From Planctomycetaceae bacterium (GTDB lineage: Bacteria; Planctomycetota; Planctomycetia; Planctomycetales; Planctomycetaceae), in contig JACKHO010000007.1 of assembly GCA_020638955.1 (NCBI GenBank), forward strand, positions 372,001-436,000: DNA of 64,000 bases. Direction: 5' to 3'. The position numbers and the translations under genes were made by a program. The notes under the pieces are model-generated. The model saw only the letters and a program-made list of their open reading frames with translations. It was not told the DNA's origin and ran no database searches. Positions 17,614 through 26,826 of this stretch are shown in pieces. Every line of letters starts with the position of its first letter. Positions within the stretch are counted from its first letter, which is position 1.

Positions 17614-18462
17614 CTACAACGCCCCGCTTCCCGTCGCGACCACGGCAATCGTGCGAACGAGAATCTTGAAGTCGTTATAGACCGTGCAGTTCTGCAGGTA
17701 GTGCAAATCGTAGGAGACTTTGCGTTTGAAGCTTTCGATTTCGTTGTCGTAGCCATTGAGAATTTGCGCGACGCCAGTGAGTCCGGGCTTCAGGCCGAGT
17801 CGGTCGAGATAGTTTGGGATTTTGGATGACAGCTCTTCCATGAATTCGGGACGCTCGGGGCGAGGTCCCACGAGCGACATTTCCCCTTTGAGCACGTTCC
17901 ACAACTGGGGCAATTCATCCAGTCGTGTCTTGCGAAGGAAGCGACCAATGGAAGTCACCCGGTTGTCACCCGCGACAGCAAACTGGGCACCATCTTTTTC
18001 GGCGTCGGTCCGCATGGTGCGGAACTTGTAGAGTGTGAAGTGTCGGCCGTAAGTGAATGCACGACGACGGTCCGCTTCAGGATCGCGTCGATCTTCTTCC
18101 CCTTCGGGCGGTCCCACGTTTTCGAGACGTCGGTCTTTACCCGGCTGTCTCAAGTTCAGGCCGACTCGCGTCTGGCTGAAAATGATTGGTCCCTTTGAGG
18201 TGAGCTTCACGGCAATCGCGACGCACACCATGACGGGCAGCAACAGTACAATCGCGACGGCTGAAATAACAATGTCCATCAGCCGCTTGCCGAACGCTGT
18301 CCAATACCCCAGGCAATGGAGCGTACGACGTTTCATCCCCACATCGATTCGATGAAACCACCACAGGTCCGGAATGCTCAGTTTCTCTGAGGAAACGAAG
18401 TCCAATACGTCTGAGTAGTCCTTGGATGACTCGGGAGCCTCTTTCCGAGTGAGCGTAGGCAT
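17614..18462 (-). CDS. Bacterial sugar transferase (polyprenyl-phosphate glycosyl-1-phosphate transferase type)
   Basis: A 282-residue membrane-associated enzyme of the PF02397 family, which transfers sugar-1-phosphate to undecaprenyl phosphate to start exopolysaccharide or O-antigen synthesis. Seen: one strong hydrophobic segment (FGKRLMDIVISAVAIVLLLP, about 58-78), GPIIFSQTRVG, YKFRTMRTDAEKDG, GRFLRKTRLDELPQLWNVLK, MSLVGPRPE and LKPGLTGVAQILNGY. A charged insert of about 35 residues separates the first two blocks. The N-terminal 55 residues are soluble; there is no CoA-binding-like multi-helix domain, so it is the short form. Possible functional link to the nucleotide-sugar dehydrogenase at 56867, which is far away. 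Confidence 0.92.
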   Translation of the reverse strand: MPTLTRKEAPESSKDYSDVLDFVSSEKLSIPDLWWFHRIDVGMKRRTLHCLGYWTAFGKRLMDIVISAVAIVLLLPVMVCVAIAVKLTSKGPIIFSQTRVGLNLRQPGKDRRLENVGPPEGEEDRRDPEADRRRAFTYGRHFTLYKFRTMRTDAEKDGAQFAVAGDNRVTSIGRFLRKTRLDELPQLWNVLKGEMSLVGPRPERPEFMEELSSKIPNYLDRLGLKPGLTGVAQILNGYDNEIESFKRKVSYDLHYLQNCTVYNDFKILVRTIAVVATGSGAL

Positions 18463-18654
18463 GATGAAACTTCTTAATGATGGGGGCTGCTGAAACTTGA
18501 GTATGAAGCGCCGAACGCCTCATACACAGCATGCATCCCACCCTGGAAGTTTGTGTGATGTTTTCGCGAAACATCTGCAAAAAGCCACTGGCTGCCCGTA
18601 CGCGTACGCCTGAAACCGGTTTGTTGCCAAATGGCAACACATCACAAATCGAAC

Positions 18655-19197
18655 TCATGCATGATGATGGATGGCTTCGGGGTCTCCGGCGGCCTGAGTC
18701 AACTCGCTGGCAGCGGAGAAGTGCTGAATAATTTGCTGCATCCGGAATTCGAAAATCTTTCGGACATCCCGCTCAACCATGAGCCAGTGAATAATCGCAC
18801 CACCGGGCACGGAATAATCGACAATATCGCGGACCAGTGTTCCGCCATCGACCTCCAGGAACTGATGTTCGTGATGCCACAATCGATACGGCCCGCGTAA
18901 CTGTTGGTCAACGAACATGAACGGTGGTTCCCAGCGTGAAATCATAGTACGCCAAGAGAATGGAATACCGTGGAGTCGCAGCCGATAGTCGATCAGAGTT
19001 CCTTCTGACATTTCAATGGGGGCGGGCGACACAACATGAAAGTTGAGCCACGGTGGCGTGATGCGTTCGAGATTGAATGCATCTGCAAAAAATGGAAACA
19101 CCTCCTCGCGCGGACAATCCAGCCACGATTCAGCTTCAAGCCGATACTGAGCGTCACTGCGAGGGCTCGGGCCAATTTGCAACTTCGGCGGCGTCAT
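18655..19197 (-). CDS. SRPBCC-family protein
   Basis: A 180-residue soluble protein with the START/Bet v1-like SRPBCC pattern: LEAESWLDCPREEVFPFFAD, LERITPPWLNFHV, DYRLRLHGIPFSWRTMISRW, FVDQQLRGPYRLWHHEHQF, and a long C-terminal helix after VRDIVDYSVPGG. Such proteins bind hydrophobic ligands or act as cyclase-like enzymes; in other bacteria this subgroup is often fused or adjacent to NAD-dependent epimerases. No partner is visible here. It is co-oriented with the sugar transferase, with a 192-base spacer holding no gene. Confidence 0.85.
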   Translation of the reverse strand: MTPPKLQIGPSPRSDAQYRLEAESWLDCPREEVFPFFADAFNLERITPPWLNFHVVSPAPIEMSEGTLIDYRLRLHGIPFSWRTMISRWEPPFMFVDQQLRGPYRLWHHEHQFLEVDGGTLVRDIVDYSVPGGAIIHWLMVERDVRKIFEFRMQQIIQHFSAASELTQAAGDPEAIHHHA

Positions 19198-19391
19198 AAC
19201 ATCCTCAAGGGTAAGCGGTTGCCAATCGCTCTAGTATAGACGCCGCCACGGGAAGCCCAGCCCCCTCGCAACCTGCGCAGCCTGCACAATCGCTACAATT
19301 GACACAACCCTCCCCTTGCGGTACAAAACGTTTGTCTCAGGTTTACCCAAATTCGCTCCACTCGATCTGGCTCCTTGCAGGAGAACTGATT

Positions 19392-20201
19392 GTGGAGATG
19401 CGAATATCTACCCCTCGCCCGGTGGTCGATTCCTTGTTGGCACGTGCCACGGAATACGCTGCCGAGGGCGCGTTGCATCATGCGGAGTCGTTCTTCGCGG
19501 CGGCCATTGCAGCAGATGAAGGTGCCACAGCCCGCATTGCCTACGGAACTCATTTGGCCGAGCTCGGTGAATTCGACGAAGCCATACGCCTGTTGCTGCA
19601 GGCGTGGGAACAGGCCAAACGTGACGGTTCTCCACAACTGAGAGCATGGGCCTGTCAATCACTCGCGTCGAGCTATCGAGAAACGGGTGACTACATTGCC
19701 GCCTCACAATTTCAGCAGCTCGCGATTGCTGCGGAACTGGATTCTTGTTCCGGGGGTGAGGGATCGGCACTCTCGACAGAATCCCGCCTTGGCAGAGCAG
19801 CAGATTTGTTGCAGTCCAGTGAGTTTGCTGATGCCGAAAGCCTGTTGCAGACATGTCGCGCAACCAACGGTGACGAAGGCATGTCGGCGACTGCCGAACT
19901 GAATTTGGGGGTGGCCGCGCTAAGAACAGGCGACGTCGAGGCTGCTCTGCAGAAATTCTATTCCGCGTTCCAGCAGTTCCAGGACATGCAGGACGCCGCT
20001 GGTACAAGTCGCGCTTTGGAAGCCATCGCGAAGGTACAACTGTCGCTCGGCAACTGGACCGTTGCCCGCAATCTGCTCGATAAAGCCAACCGGCTAGCAC
20101 GCCACATCGGCCAGCGACATCGGGTCCGGCAGTTGGCCGACGCCATTATGCGGCTCGACCGCGCGTTGAAACTACTGGAAGCCGACCCACTGCTCAACTG
20201 A
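19392..20201 (+). CDS. TPR-repeat protein
   Basis: A 269-residue soluble helical protein built of tetratricopeptide-like repeats over nearly its whole length (ARATEYAAEGALHHAESFF, YGTHLAELGEFDEAIRLLLQ, SYRETGDYIAASQFQQLA, LQSSEFADAESLLQ, LGVAALRTGDVEAALQKFY, LGNWTVARNLLDKANR). No signal peptide or membrane segment is seen. It probably scaffolds other proteins; nothing in the neighbourhood names a partner. Start: the frame opens at 19299, but AGGAG at 19379-19383 is 8 bases before GTG 19392; ATG 19398, two codons later, is the alternative. Confidence 0.8.
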   Translation: MEMRISTPRPVVDSLLARATEYAAEGALHHAESFFAAAIAADEGATARIAYGTHLAELGEFDEAIRLLLQAWEQAKRDGSPQLRAWACQSLASSYRETGDYIAASQFQQLAIAAELDSCSGGEGSALSTESRLGRAADLLQSSEFADAESLLQTCRATNGDEGMSATAELNLGVAALRTGDVEAALQKFYSAFQQFQDMQDAAGTSRALEAIAKVQLSLGNWTVARNLLDKANRLARHIGQRHRVRQLADAIMRLDRALKLLEADPLLN

Positions 20202-20230
20202 TCCTGTCTGGACATGCCAACACAGAACAC

Positions 20231-20258
20231 GGTGGCACAGACATTCCTGTCTGTGTTT
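20231..20258. repeat. Palindromic repeat CACAGACATTCCTGTCTGTG, copy 2
   Basis: GGTGGCACAGACATTCCTGT followed by CTGTGTTT; same palindrome as 15049-15073 and 42027-42053, in the opposite orientation. Lies just after a gene end. Confidence 0.75.
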
Positions 20259-20376
20259 CCCTGAACATGAATCATCGTCTATCTGGTTCGGAAACTGCCT
20301 CTACGCTTTCCGATTCGGGGCGAACTCTCGACAATGTCTGCTTCAGTTTGAGGATGCTGACTCGAGGAAAGCCCAC

Positions 20377-22908
20377 ATGTCACGATTGATTGTTCCGCTG
20401 GGACTGTTGAGTGTACTGCTGACGTCAACCGCGATTCTCGGCGAAGAAATCTCAACAGACCTGCTCATCGTCGGGGGCACCGAATCTGGCTGTGCTGCGG
20501 CAGCTTCGGCGGCCCGTGCCGGCGTGAAGTCGATCGTCCTCGTCAACGACATCGACTGGCTCGGCGGGCAGTTCAGTGCCGAAGGGCTGGTCGCCATCGA
20601 CGAAAACCGGGGGCCTGATGGTTACGGCCACGGCGTTCCTTTTCCTCGCTCGGGTTTGTTTCGCGAAGTCATTGACCGCATCGAGGCACTCAACCTGGAA
20701 AAGTATGGCAAGGCCCGCCCCGGGAACACGCGCGTCATCACAACCTGTCGCCCGTCCGATGCCGAACAGGTCTTCCGCGAGTTGCTGCAGTCGTATGTGA
20801 AATCTGGCCAACTGAAAATCATCTCGGGTATGCAGCCTGCCGTGGCGATTGTCGAAGACGAGCGACTTCGCGGCATGACATTTCAATCAACGGGCGACAC
20901 CAAACTCGCTCCGCTGACGGTCAAAGCGAAACTCACCATCGACGCGACCGACTGGGGTGATGTCATCAAACTCAGTGGCGCGGCCTATGAATTCGGCCCC
21001 GACTTGAAGTCGAAGTACGGCGAGCCGCTGGCACCGGAATCGCGCGAGGAATATCCGGTCACAGATATGAATCCCATTACGTACTGCATGGTCATCAACG
21101 AGACCGACACGTACGAACCAATTCCCGCACCGCCCGGTTACGATGCGAGGGATTACCGGAGCCACAGTTATCCGAAGGATCCCTTGTGGCTGTATGAAAG
21201 TCGTCGCGTCATCGACCATTACAACTTCAAGGAAGTCACGCATCCCGACGTGTTGCTGCTCTGCTTCCCCGCCTTCGACTTCCCGCTCGACACCTGGCCA
21301 CAACACATCAACGCAGCTCTCGAAGCAACAGAGCAGGGGGCCTCGACAAGGAACATTGCCGAACTGACCCCCACGCAGCGGCAAATTGTGTTCGATGAAT
21401 CGAAACGCTACTCGCTTGGTTTTCTGCACTACCTGCAAACGGAAGTGCACGACGCCATGCCAGACAAGACGCACAGCTTTCGCAGATTTAGATTGTCCGA
21501 CGAATTTGGAACACCTGACCAGTTGCCGCCGAAGCCGTATGTGCGGGAGTCGTTACGACTCAAGTCGATGTACATGTACAAACAACAGGACACCATGGGA
21601 GCAGGGGGGCGATCAACAAACTTCGCGAACGTTATGCCGCATGATGGACTCTTTGCCTGGCAGTTCGAGTTTGATTTTCATCCCACCCGTCGCGACTTCT
21701 TCACCGATGAAGGCAATAAAGGCCCCTGGATGGCGAGCTTTCGTTCGCTCCGCACCTGGGGACCACCATACAGCGGACGGGCATTGTTCCCCATTCGCAG
21801 TCTGGTCCCGGAATCGCTCGATGGTTTGCTTGGGGCACAAAAGAACCTCGGTTACACCAGCATTGTCAGCAGCGCGGTCCGGCTGCATGATCAAAGCATG
21901 GCGGTGGGACAAGGAGCCGGAGCAGTCGCCGCGGTGTCCATTCTGAATGACTGCAATCCCCGCGACATTCCCTGGTCTCGCTCACACCTTGCTCAGGTTT
22001 GGAATGCGCTGGCCACTACAGAAAACGGCCAGATGCCACAAACTCTCTGGCCGTTCGGCGACCTCGATCCCACGCATCCGGCATTCGTCGCCGTACAGCA
22101 ATTGGCCGTTCGTCAAATCCTGCCCATGCAGCCGTACGAAGTCGATTTCCGCCCCAATGATCCAGCCACTTTCGAATGGCAGGCCGAGATTCTACGACGT
22201 TCATTTCTTTGCAAGGATGTTGCCCCAGGAATTACCGATCCTCAAAACGATGTTACCCGGGCCGAATTCGCCATGTACTGGTGGAAACGCATTGCCCGGC
22301 AACCGGAGTTGGAATTCGACAACAGCCACCCCGGCGACCGTGACGCGGACGGCATCCCGGACATCGAAGATCCGCTTCCTTACTCCGCTGCTTCCAGCAC
22401 CTGGCCGGAATTCAAACTGCCCGAGGATCAGGATGGGATTCCTGAGGACGTCGAAGGCAAGGTGCAACACATCAACTTCGCCGGCGCCAACGTGCGCAAG
22501 GTCGACGGCTTCCTGCATGACGCCGGGCAACCGTTCGATGCCCAGCGAGGATTCGGCTGGAGCCGGGACATCTCCGCCAACAGTCGCAAACGCGACCGGC
22601 TCGATGAAATCCCGCGGGACACATTCCTCTTCACCCGGTCCGATGACATTTGGACCATGAACCTGCCGAACGGAACGTACCACGTCACAGTTTGCGTAGG
22701 AGACTCCGGACACGAACAGTTCGGCCAGAATGTCACCGTCAATGGCTCGCCGCTCATGCGTGACGTCCGCACAGAAACGGGATGGTTTCTGGAGAAATCG
22801 ATGGAAGTTGAAGTGACCGACGGCAAGCTGACCATTGAAATCGGCATGATTGATTCCAACACCAACACCTGCATCAACTGGGTGCAAGTGCAGCCTGTCA
22901 ACCATTGA
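20377..22908 (+). CDS. Secreted FAD-dependent oxidoreductase with C-terminal carbohydrate-binding-like domain
   Basis: An 843-residue protein with a signal peptide (MSRLIVPLGLLSVLLTSTAILG). Residues 28-50 are a Rossmann dinucleotide-binding motif (LLIVGGTESGCAAAASAARA) followed by WLGGQFSAEGL, typical of the PF12831 FAD-dependent oxidoreductases common in planctomycetes. At about 652-690 two Asp-rich loops (DRDADGIPDIEDP, DQDGIPEDVEG) resemble thrombospondin-type calcium motifs. The last ~150 residues (INFAGANVRKVDGF ... NGTYHVTVCVGD ... CINWVQVQPV) look like a malectin or carbohydrate-binding beta domain. It probably oxidises sugars or related compounds outside the cytoplasm; the substrate is unknown. 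AGGAAAG precedes ATG 20377. Confidence 0.85.
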   Translation: MSRLIVPLGLLSVLLTSTAILGEEISTDLLIVGGTESGCAAAASAARAGVKSIVLVNDIDWLGGQFSAEGLVAIDENRGPDGYGHGVPFPRSGLFREVIDRIEALNLEKYGKARPGNTRVITTCRPSDAEQVFRELLQSYVKSGQLKIISGMQPAVAIVEDERLRGMTFQSTGDTKLAPLTVKAKLTIDATDWGDVIKLSGAAYEFGPDLKSKYGEPLAPESREEYPVTDMNPITYCMVINETDTYEPIPAPPGYDARDYRSHSYPKDPLWLYESRRVIDHYNFKEVTHPDVLLLCFPAFDFPLDTWPQHINAALEATEQGASTRNIAELTPTQRQIVFDESKRYSLGFLHYLQTEVHDAMPDKTHSFRRFRLSDEFGTPDQLPPKPYVRESLRLKSMYMYKQQDTMGAGGRSTNFANVMPHDGLFAWQFEFDFHPTRRDFFTDEGNKGPWMASFRSLRTWGPPYSGRALFPIRSLVPESLDGLLGAQKNLGYTSIVSSAVRLHDQSMAVGQGAGAVAAVSILNDCNPRDIPWSRSHLAQVWNALATTENGQMPQTLWPFGDLDPTHPAFVAVQQLAVRQILPMQPYEVDFRPNDPATFEWQAEILRRSFLCKDVAPGITDPQNDVTRAEFAMYWWKRIARQPELEFDNSHPGDRDADGIPDIEDPLPYSAASSTWPEFKLPEDQDGIPEDVEGKVQHINFAGANVRKVDGFLHDAGQPFDAQRGFGWSRDISANSRKRDRLDEIPRDTFLFTRSDDIWTMNLPNGTYHVTVCVGDSGHEQFGQNVTVNGSPLMRDVRTETGWFLEKSMEVEVTDGKLTIEIGMIDSNTNTCINWVQVQPVNH

Positions 22909-22984
22909 ATTCAGACTTGCAATACCGGCACCTTAGACGTAATGTCAATAAGTTTGTTCAGTGTGAGCTATTGGGAGTAACGTG

Positions 22985-23200
22985 ATGAACGGTTCGGACA
23001 AGAAACGGTTGCTGGCAACGAACGCGGCGATTTGGGCAATTGCAGCACTAGCCAGTTTTATACTACCGCGGGTAGCGGCTTCTCTGGTTGACGGGTCTGG
23101 CAACTTCCTTATTGCCATGGCTCAAGCCGGTCCTCTGCTTGTAGGACTGCTGGCTTCTCACGGCCTGATGAGCAAGAATTTGACGTCGACGGAATCATAA
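22985..23200 (+). CDS. Small two-helix membrane protein
   Basis: A 71-residue protein with two hydrophobic segments (LLATNAAIWAIAALASFILP and FLIAMAQAGPLLVGLLASHG) and short charged ends. GGGAG precedes the ATG; GTG 22982 is also possible. Its stop TAA overlaps the next gene's ATG by one base (TAATG), so the two are translationally coupled. Family not recognised. Confidence 0.7.
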   Translation: MNGSDKKRLLATNAAIWAIAALASFILPRVAASLVDGSGNFLIAMAQAGPLLVGLLASHGLMSKNLTSTES

Positions 23201-24075
23201 TGCGGAAAGCCGCGGTACCTGCCCGTTGTTGTGGACTGCTGTCTGTTGTGATGATTGCCGTTTGCATGACGGCAAGTTATGCGGCTGACATCGAGTCCAT
23301 TCCTGCAGACCTCGTCGTTCCAGAAGTGACAGACGGTCCTCCTGCTCCAGGGAAACGCGTCCGAGTCGTGAACGAGGAATTTGCAGGTACACAAATTCAC
23401 CACCTGCTATACCTCCCCACCGACTGGGAACCGGGGAAATCCTACCCGGTCATTGTGGAATACGCCGGGAACAAGTACCGCACGAGCCTGGGGACGGTTG
23501 AAGGCAGCAGTCTCGGCTACGGAATCACCGGCGGGGAAGGTGCTATTTGGGTGTGCATGCCGTTCGTCGACCAAGCGAAAGGCGTGAACGCCACCAACTG
23601 GTGGGGCAACGTCGATGCCACCGTGGCCTACTGCATTTCAACCGTGCACGGCATTTGCGAACAGTACGGCGGTGATTCCTCGAAGGTGTTCATCGCAGGA
23701 TTTTCTCGTGGTGCCATTGCCTGTAATTACATCGGACTGCACAACGACGAAATTGCCTCGCTGTGGTGCGGATTCATTTGCCACAGCCACTACGACGGTG
23801 TCCGTCAGTGGAACTACGCCGGCAGTGATCGAACGTCAGCCGCCCAACGACTCGCCCGCCTCGGCGACCGGCCACAGTTCATCAGTCATGAATCAAGTGT
23901 TGATGCCACACGCGACTACTTGAAAGGCGCCGCGCCGCAAGGCAAATTCACGTTTGTCTCGCTTCCGTTCGCTGATCACACTGACACCTGGGTCTTGCGC
24001 GAAATTCCAGAACGGACAACGCTAAGGGAGTGGTTCTGGAACGTGGCCGGACGCGAGCATTCAAAAACCGAATAG
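23200..24075 (+). CDS. Secreted alpha/beta-hydrolase-like protein
   Basis: A 291-residue protein with a signal peptide (cleavage likely after MTASYA). The serine-hydrolase elbow GFSRGA appears at about residues 168-173 after KVFIAG; YLPTDWEPGKSYPVIVEYAG matches the start of esterase/dienelactone-hydrolase-like folds, and FADHTDTWVLRE offers the catalytic His near the C-terminus. The Asp is probably in the stretch after PQFISHES. Substrate unknown; a carbohydrate esterase or peptidase-like role is possible. Coupled to the small membrane protein upstream by a 1-base overlap. Confidence 0.75.
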   Translation: MRKAAVPARCCGLLSVVMIAVCMTASYAADIESIPADLVVPEVTDGPPAPGKRVRVVNEEFAGTQIHHLLYLPTDWEPGKSYPVIVEYAGNKYRTSLGTVEGSSLGYGITGGEGAIWVCMPFVDQAKGVNATNWWGNVDATVAYCISTVHGICEQYGGDSSKVFIAGFSRGAIACNYIGLHNDEIASLWCGFICHSHYDGVRQWNYAGSDRTSAAQRLARLGDRPQFISHESSVDATRDYLKGAAPQGKFTFVSLPFADHTDTWVLREIPERTTLREWFWNVAGREHSKTE

Positions 24076-24094
24076 GTGCCAAGGGACAAACGGT

Positions 24095-24616
24095 GTGACG
24101 ATGAGCAGTTCCCGAATTCAACTTGTACAGGGTGACATCACCACTCTTGATGTCGAGGTGGTTGTCGCGGCGGCGAACTCAGGTTTGATGGGCGGCGGAG
24201 GAGTTGATGGTGCCATTCATCGAGCCGCCGGACCGGAGTTGCTTCAGGCCTGTCGCAAGCTGGGAGGATGTCCCACAGGCGAAGCCCGCATGACTCCCGG
24301 CTTCCAGTTACACGCAAAGTATGTCATTCATGCCGTTGGCCCCATCTGGGATGGTGGAGGCTACGGGGAAGCCGAGTTGCTGCGCTCAGCCTACACATCC
24401 TCACTCGCACTTGCCCAACAGCACGACGTACGAAGCATCGCTTTCCCTTGCATTTCCACCGGCGTTTATGGATTCCCCAAGGAAAAGGCCTGCGAAATCG
24501 CCATCACTGCCGTGCAGTACTGGTTAGCCGAAAATGCGCTGCCAGAGCGCGTTACCTTCTGCTGCTTTGGCGACGACGATTACGCGCTGTACGAACAAAG
24601 GCTAAGTGAGTCGTAG
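24095..24616 (+). CDS. Macro-domain protein, ADP-ribose/O-acetyl-ADP-ribose hydrolase type
   Basis: A 173-residue single macro domain. Key motifs: VQGDITTLDVEVVVAAANS (Asp and Asn of the ADP-ribose pocket), the Gly-rich loop GGGGVDGAIHRAAG, GEARMTPGFQL, YVIHAVGPIW and AFPCISTGVYGFP. These match the MacroD/YmdB group that hydrolyses O-acetyl-ADP-ribose and mono-ADP-ribosyl groups. Cytoplasmic. AGGGA fits GTG 24095; ATG 24101 is two codons later. It follows the secreted hydrolase by 19 bases and may be co-transcribed, without an obvious functional link. Confidence 0.92.
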   Translation: MTMSSSRIQLVQGDITTLDVEVVVAAANSGLMGGGGVDGAIHRAAGPELLQACRKLGGCPTGEARMTPGFQLHAKYVIHAVGPIWDGGGYGEAELLRSAYTSSLALAQQHDVRSIAFPCISTGVYGFPKEKACEIAITAVQYWLAENALPERVTFCCFGDDDYALYEQRLSES

Positions 24617-24892
24617 CAACATGGCATGGCACGACCTCAAACGGGAAAGGCAGATTGTGATAGCGTGGCCATGAGTGTCAGAATACTGCTGCATTCCAGC
24701 GGACACGAAGGTGGCCAGTTCCAAGGTGGGGCCATCGGAGTGAGTGGCGCCACGTCCGCCGCCCCTCGATGGTCAGAATTACTTGATTCAAAGTTACGCA
24801 TCCCGGCCGACAAACGGAGGCGCCTTTCCTCTTGGCCTTCGACATTCTAAACTCAAAAGACAGTCGTACTGTCTATAGAGGCCATATTGAGC

Positions 24893-25771
24893 ATGAACCA
24901 GTCACCAGAAGCTCCACTTCCCGCAGATCCACCCAACCAAACTCGCAGATGGTGGCTAATCCTGCTCCTCGTGTTGTTCGCAATAATGGCGGGCATTCTT
25001 TTCCTGCAACGTGATGATGGACTTCAGCAGGCCGTGGAAGCTCAAGGGGGACATTACTACGAGTTCGACTCAAATCCATTCCTGACTCGCTATATCGTCC
25101 AGTTACTCAACCGCCGGCCAACTCGCCTGCACTGGATTCACTTTTTTGATGGCGGTGTCGACGACGAGTGGCTTATCGAACATGCGGACGAAATCAATGA
25201 CCGTCCCAATCTGCTGCTTACGCTCCGCGATCCCGCGATTTCCGATGCAGGGCTGGCCCCACTCGCGAGTGCAGATGTTTTCATGTACGACCTGCAGGGG
25301 AGCAGTGTCACGGATGCTTCGCTCAATAAACTCCCGCCGTCGCTCCAGTACTTGAACGTCGCTCGTACGAATGTTACCGACGCAGGAGTGCAGCAGCTTG
25401 TGTCCGTCCCTACAGGATTAACCATTGATGGTCGTCAGCTAACCGAAAACTCCGCGTCGACCTTCACAACCCGCAGCTTCTTCAACTCACTTCAAATCCT
25501 TGATGCCACGAACGAATCCATTGAGCATCTGTCGCAGATTTCTGTCCGACATGAGTTGGTTATCCAGGGCAGCGGCGTCACGAGTGAAAGCCTGCCCGCA
25601 TTCAAGAAAATGCCAAAGCCACAACGACTTGTACTCATCGATGTCAGTCTGGCAGACAAAGAACTCGACGAACTGCGAACTTATTTCCGCGGCAGTCAGT
25701 TTGAATTGACGAACTGGTCGGACTTCGAGAATCAGCAGCGACAGGCTGCGAAGAACAGCGTTCGTCGTTGA
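24893..25771 (+). CDS. Membrane-anchored leucine-rich-repeat-like protein
   Basis: A 292-residue protein: Pro-rich cytoplasmic N-terminus (about 20 residues), one membrane helix (WWLILLLVLFAIMAGILFL), then an extracytoplasmic region. Residues about 100-270 hold weak LRR-type repeats (LRDPAISDAGLAPLAS, LQGSSVTDASLNKLP, LNVARTNVTDAGVQQLV, LVLIDVSLADKELDEL), the planctomycete style of TDAGL repeats. Probably a protein-protein interaction module facing the periplasm. TTG 24887 is an alternative start. The 24617-24892 gap before it shows no gene that I can support. Confidence 0.75.
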   Translation: MNQSPEAPLPADPPNQTRRWWLILLLVLFAIMAGILFLQRDDGLQQAVEAQGGHYYEFDSNPFLTRYIVQLLNRRPTRLHWIHFFDGGVDDEWLIEHADEINDRPNLLLTLRDPAISDAGLAPLASADVFMYDLQGSSVTDASLNKLPPSLQYLNVARTNVTDAGVQQLVSVPTGLTIDGRQLTENSASTFTTRSFFNSLQILDATNESIEHLSQISVRHELVIQGSGVTSESLPAFKKMPKPQRLVLIDVSLADKELDELRTYFRGSQFELTNWSDFENQQRQAAKNSVRR

Positions 25772-25849
25772 GATCCTACGGGATCCGTTGTTGGTCGACG
25801 CAGATCGCGCCGAACACGTTTGAATGTCCGTCTGGTCAGGCCGCGTTCA

Positions 25850-26530
25850 TCACCCCACAGTCAGCGAGCGACCGTTGTCACGCGCCGATAGTTTCATAAG
25901 AAACGGTGCTGCCGTGTGGCTCCATTCTTCGGCAGGCGGGAACTGGCTGGCGGAATCATCCCAACAACTGCGAAGCATGTCTGTGTCGATGATGCCAGGG
26001 TTCAATGCCACCGCAGCAATTCCGTGTGGAAGCTCCTGAGCGAGCGCGTGTGTGAGTCCCTCAACGGCAAACTTCGACGCACAGTAAGGCGCGACTTCCG
26101 GTGATGTCGACCGTCCCCAGCCGGAACTGAAGTTGACGACCACTCCGGCGCCACGGTCGATAATCGCTGGAAGAAAATGGCGCAGCACGTGAAAGGTTCC
26201 AGTGACATTGACGTTCATAACAGCATTGAATTCGTCCGGTGAGATTTCCCAGAGGGCCTTGGTGGGATTCATCAGTCCCGCGTTGTTCAGCAGCAAGTCC
26301 GGCGCACCATGCGTGGCAATGACGTCGTTGGCCCATTGCTCGACAGTGGCGTCGTTGCTCACATCGACGACATCAAACCGGTGCGGAGAAGAGAACTCGT
26401 CGCGTAGTTCCGCAATACGTTCCGCCGAGCGTCCGCAGCCAATGACCGTCCAGCCCGCTTCGCTGAAGCGATGGGTCAAGGCCCGACCCAATCCCCGTGT
26501 GCACCCTGTGATAACGACTTGCTTCGACAT
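25850..26530 (-). CDS. Short-chain dehydrogenase/reductase
   Basis: A 226-residue classical SDR: nucleotide-binding TGCTRGLG near residue 9, LLLNNAG (about 83-89), catalytic Ser in NFSSGWG, the YxxxK pair in PYCASK, and ALNPGIIDTDM after it. GCGRSAERI suggests NADP(H) preference through the basic residues after strand 2. Substrate unknown. A single gene transcribed toward the LRR gene (convergent), with a MITE-like repeat upstream. Confidence 0.92.
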   Translation of the reverse strand: MSKQVVITGCTRGLGRALTHRFSEAGWTVIGCGRSAERIAELRDEFSSPHRFDVVDVSNDATVEQWANDVIATHGAPDLLLNNAGLMNPTKALWEISPDEFNAVMNVNVTGTFHVLRHFLPAIIDRGAGVVVNFSSGWGRSTSPEVAPYCASKFAVEGLTHALAQELPHGIAAVALNPGIIDTDMLRSCWDDSASQFPPAEEWSHTAAPFLMKLSARDNGRSLTVG

Positions 26531-26666
26531 GCGAGACTCCCGGTTAACGCCGACAAAAAACCACGCCCGAAAACCGCGTCTCCCAGATTCAATCCTGAGA
26601 AGCAGTTTTCGGGCGGCGAATTCTCAAACTTACCTGCAGAGTGAGCGAACGAGACCGAGTTTTTCG

Positions 26667-26806
26667 TAGGGTGGGTGAAGTCCGCGTCGTTCCGGTTGGT
26701 GCGTTTCGCAAGTCACTCAACCTGAAAAACAGGGTGTCAATTCCTTGACGCAGAATCCGCAGACGTAACCCACCATAATACGGTGACTTGCTGCACACAC
26801 CCTACA
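26667..26806. repeat. MITE-like repeat copy B with terminal inverted repeats
   Basis: About 140 bp. Begins GTAGGGTGGGTGAAGTCCGC and ends GACTTGCTGCACACACCCTAC; the ends are inverted repeats (GTAGGGTGGGTG versus GTAGGGTGTGTG). Internal GGTGCGTTTCGCAAGTC and CAGACGTAACCCACCAT match copy A. Confidence 0.8.
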
Positions 26807-26826
26807 AATCTCGTGAACAGTACGAA

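Noticed and set aside
24626..24850. 74-codon plus-strand ORF before the LRR gene
   Set aside because: Composition is unlike neighbouring genes and no start signal is evident.
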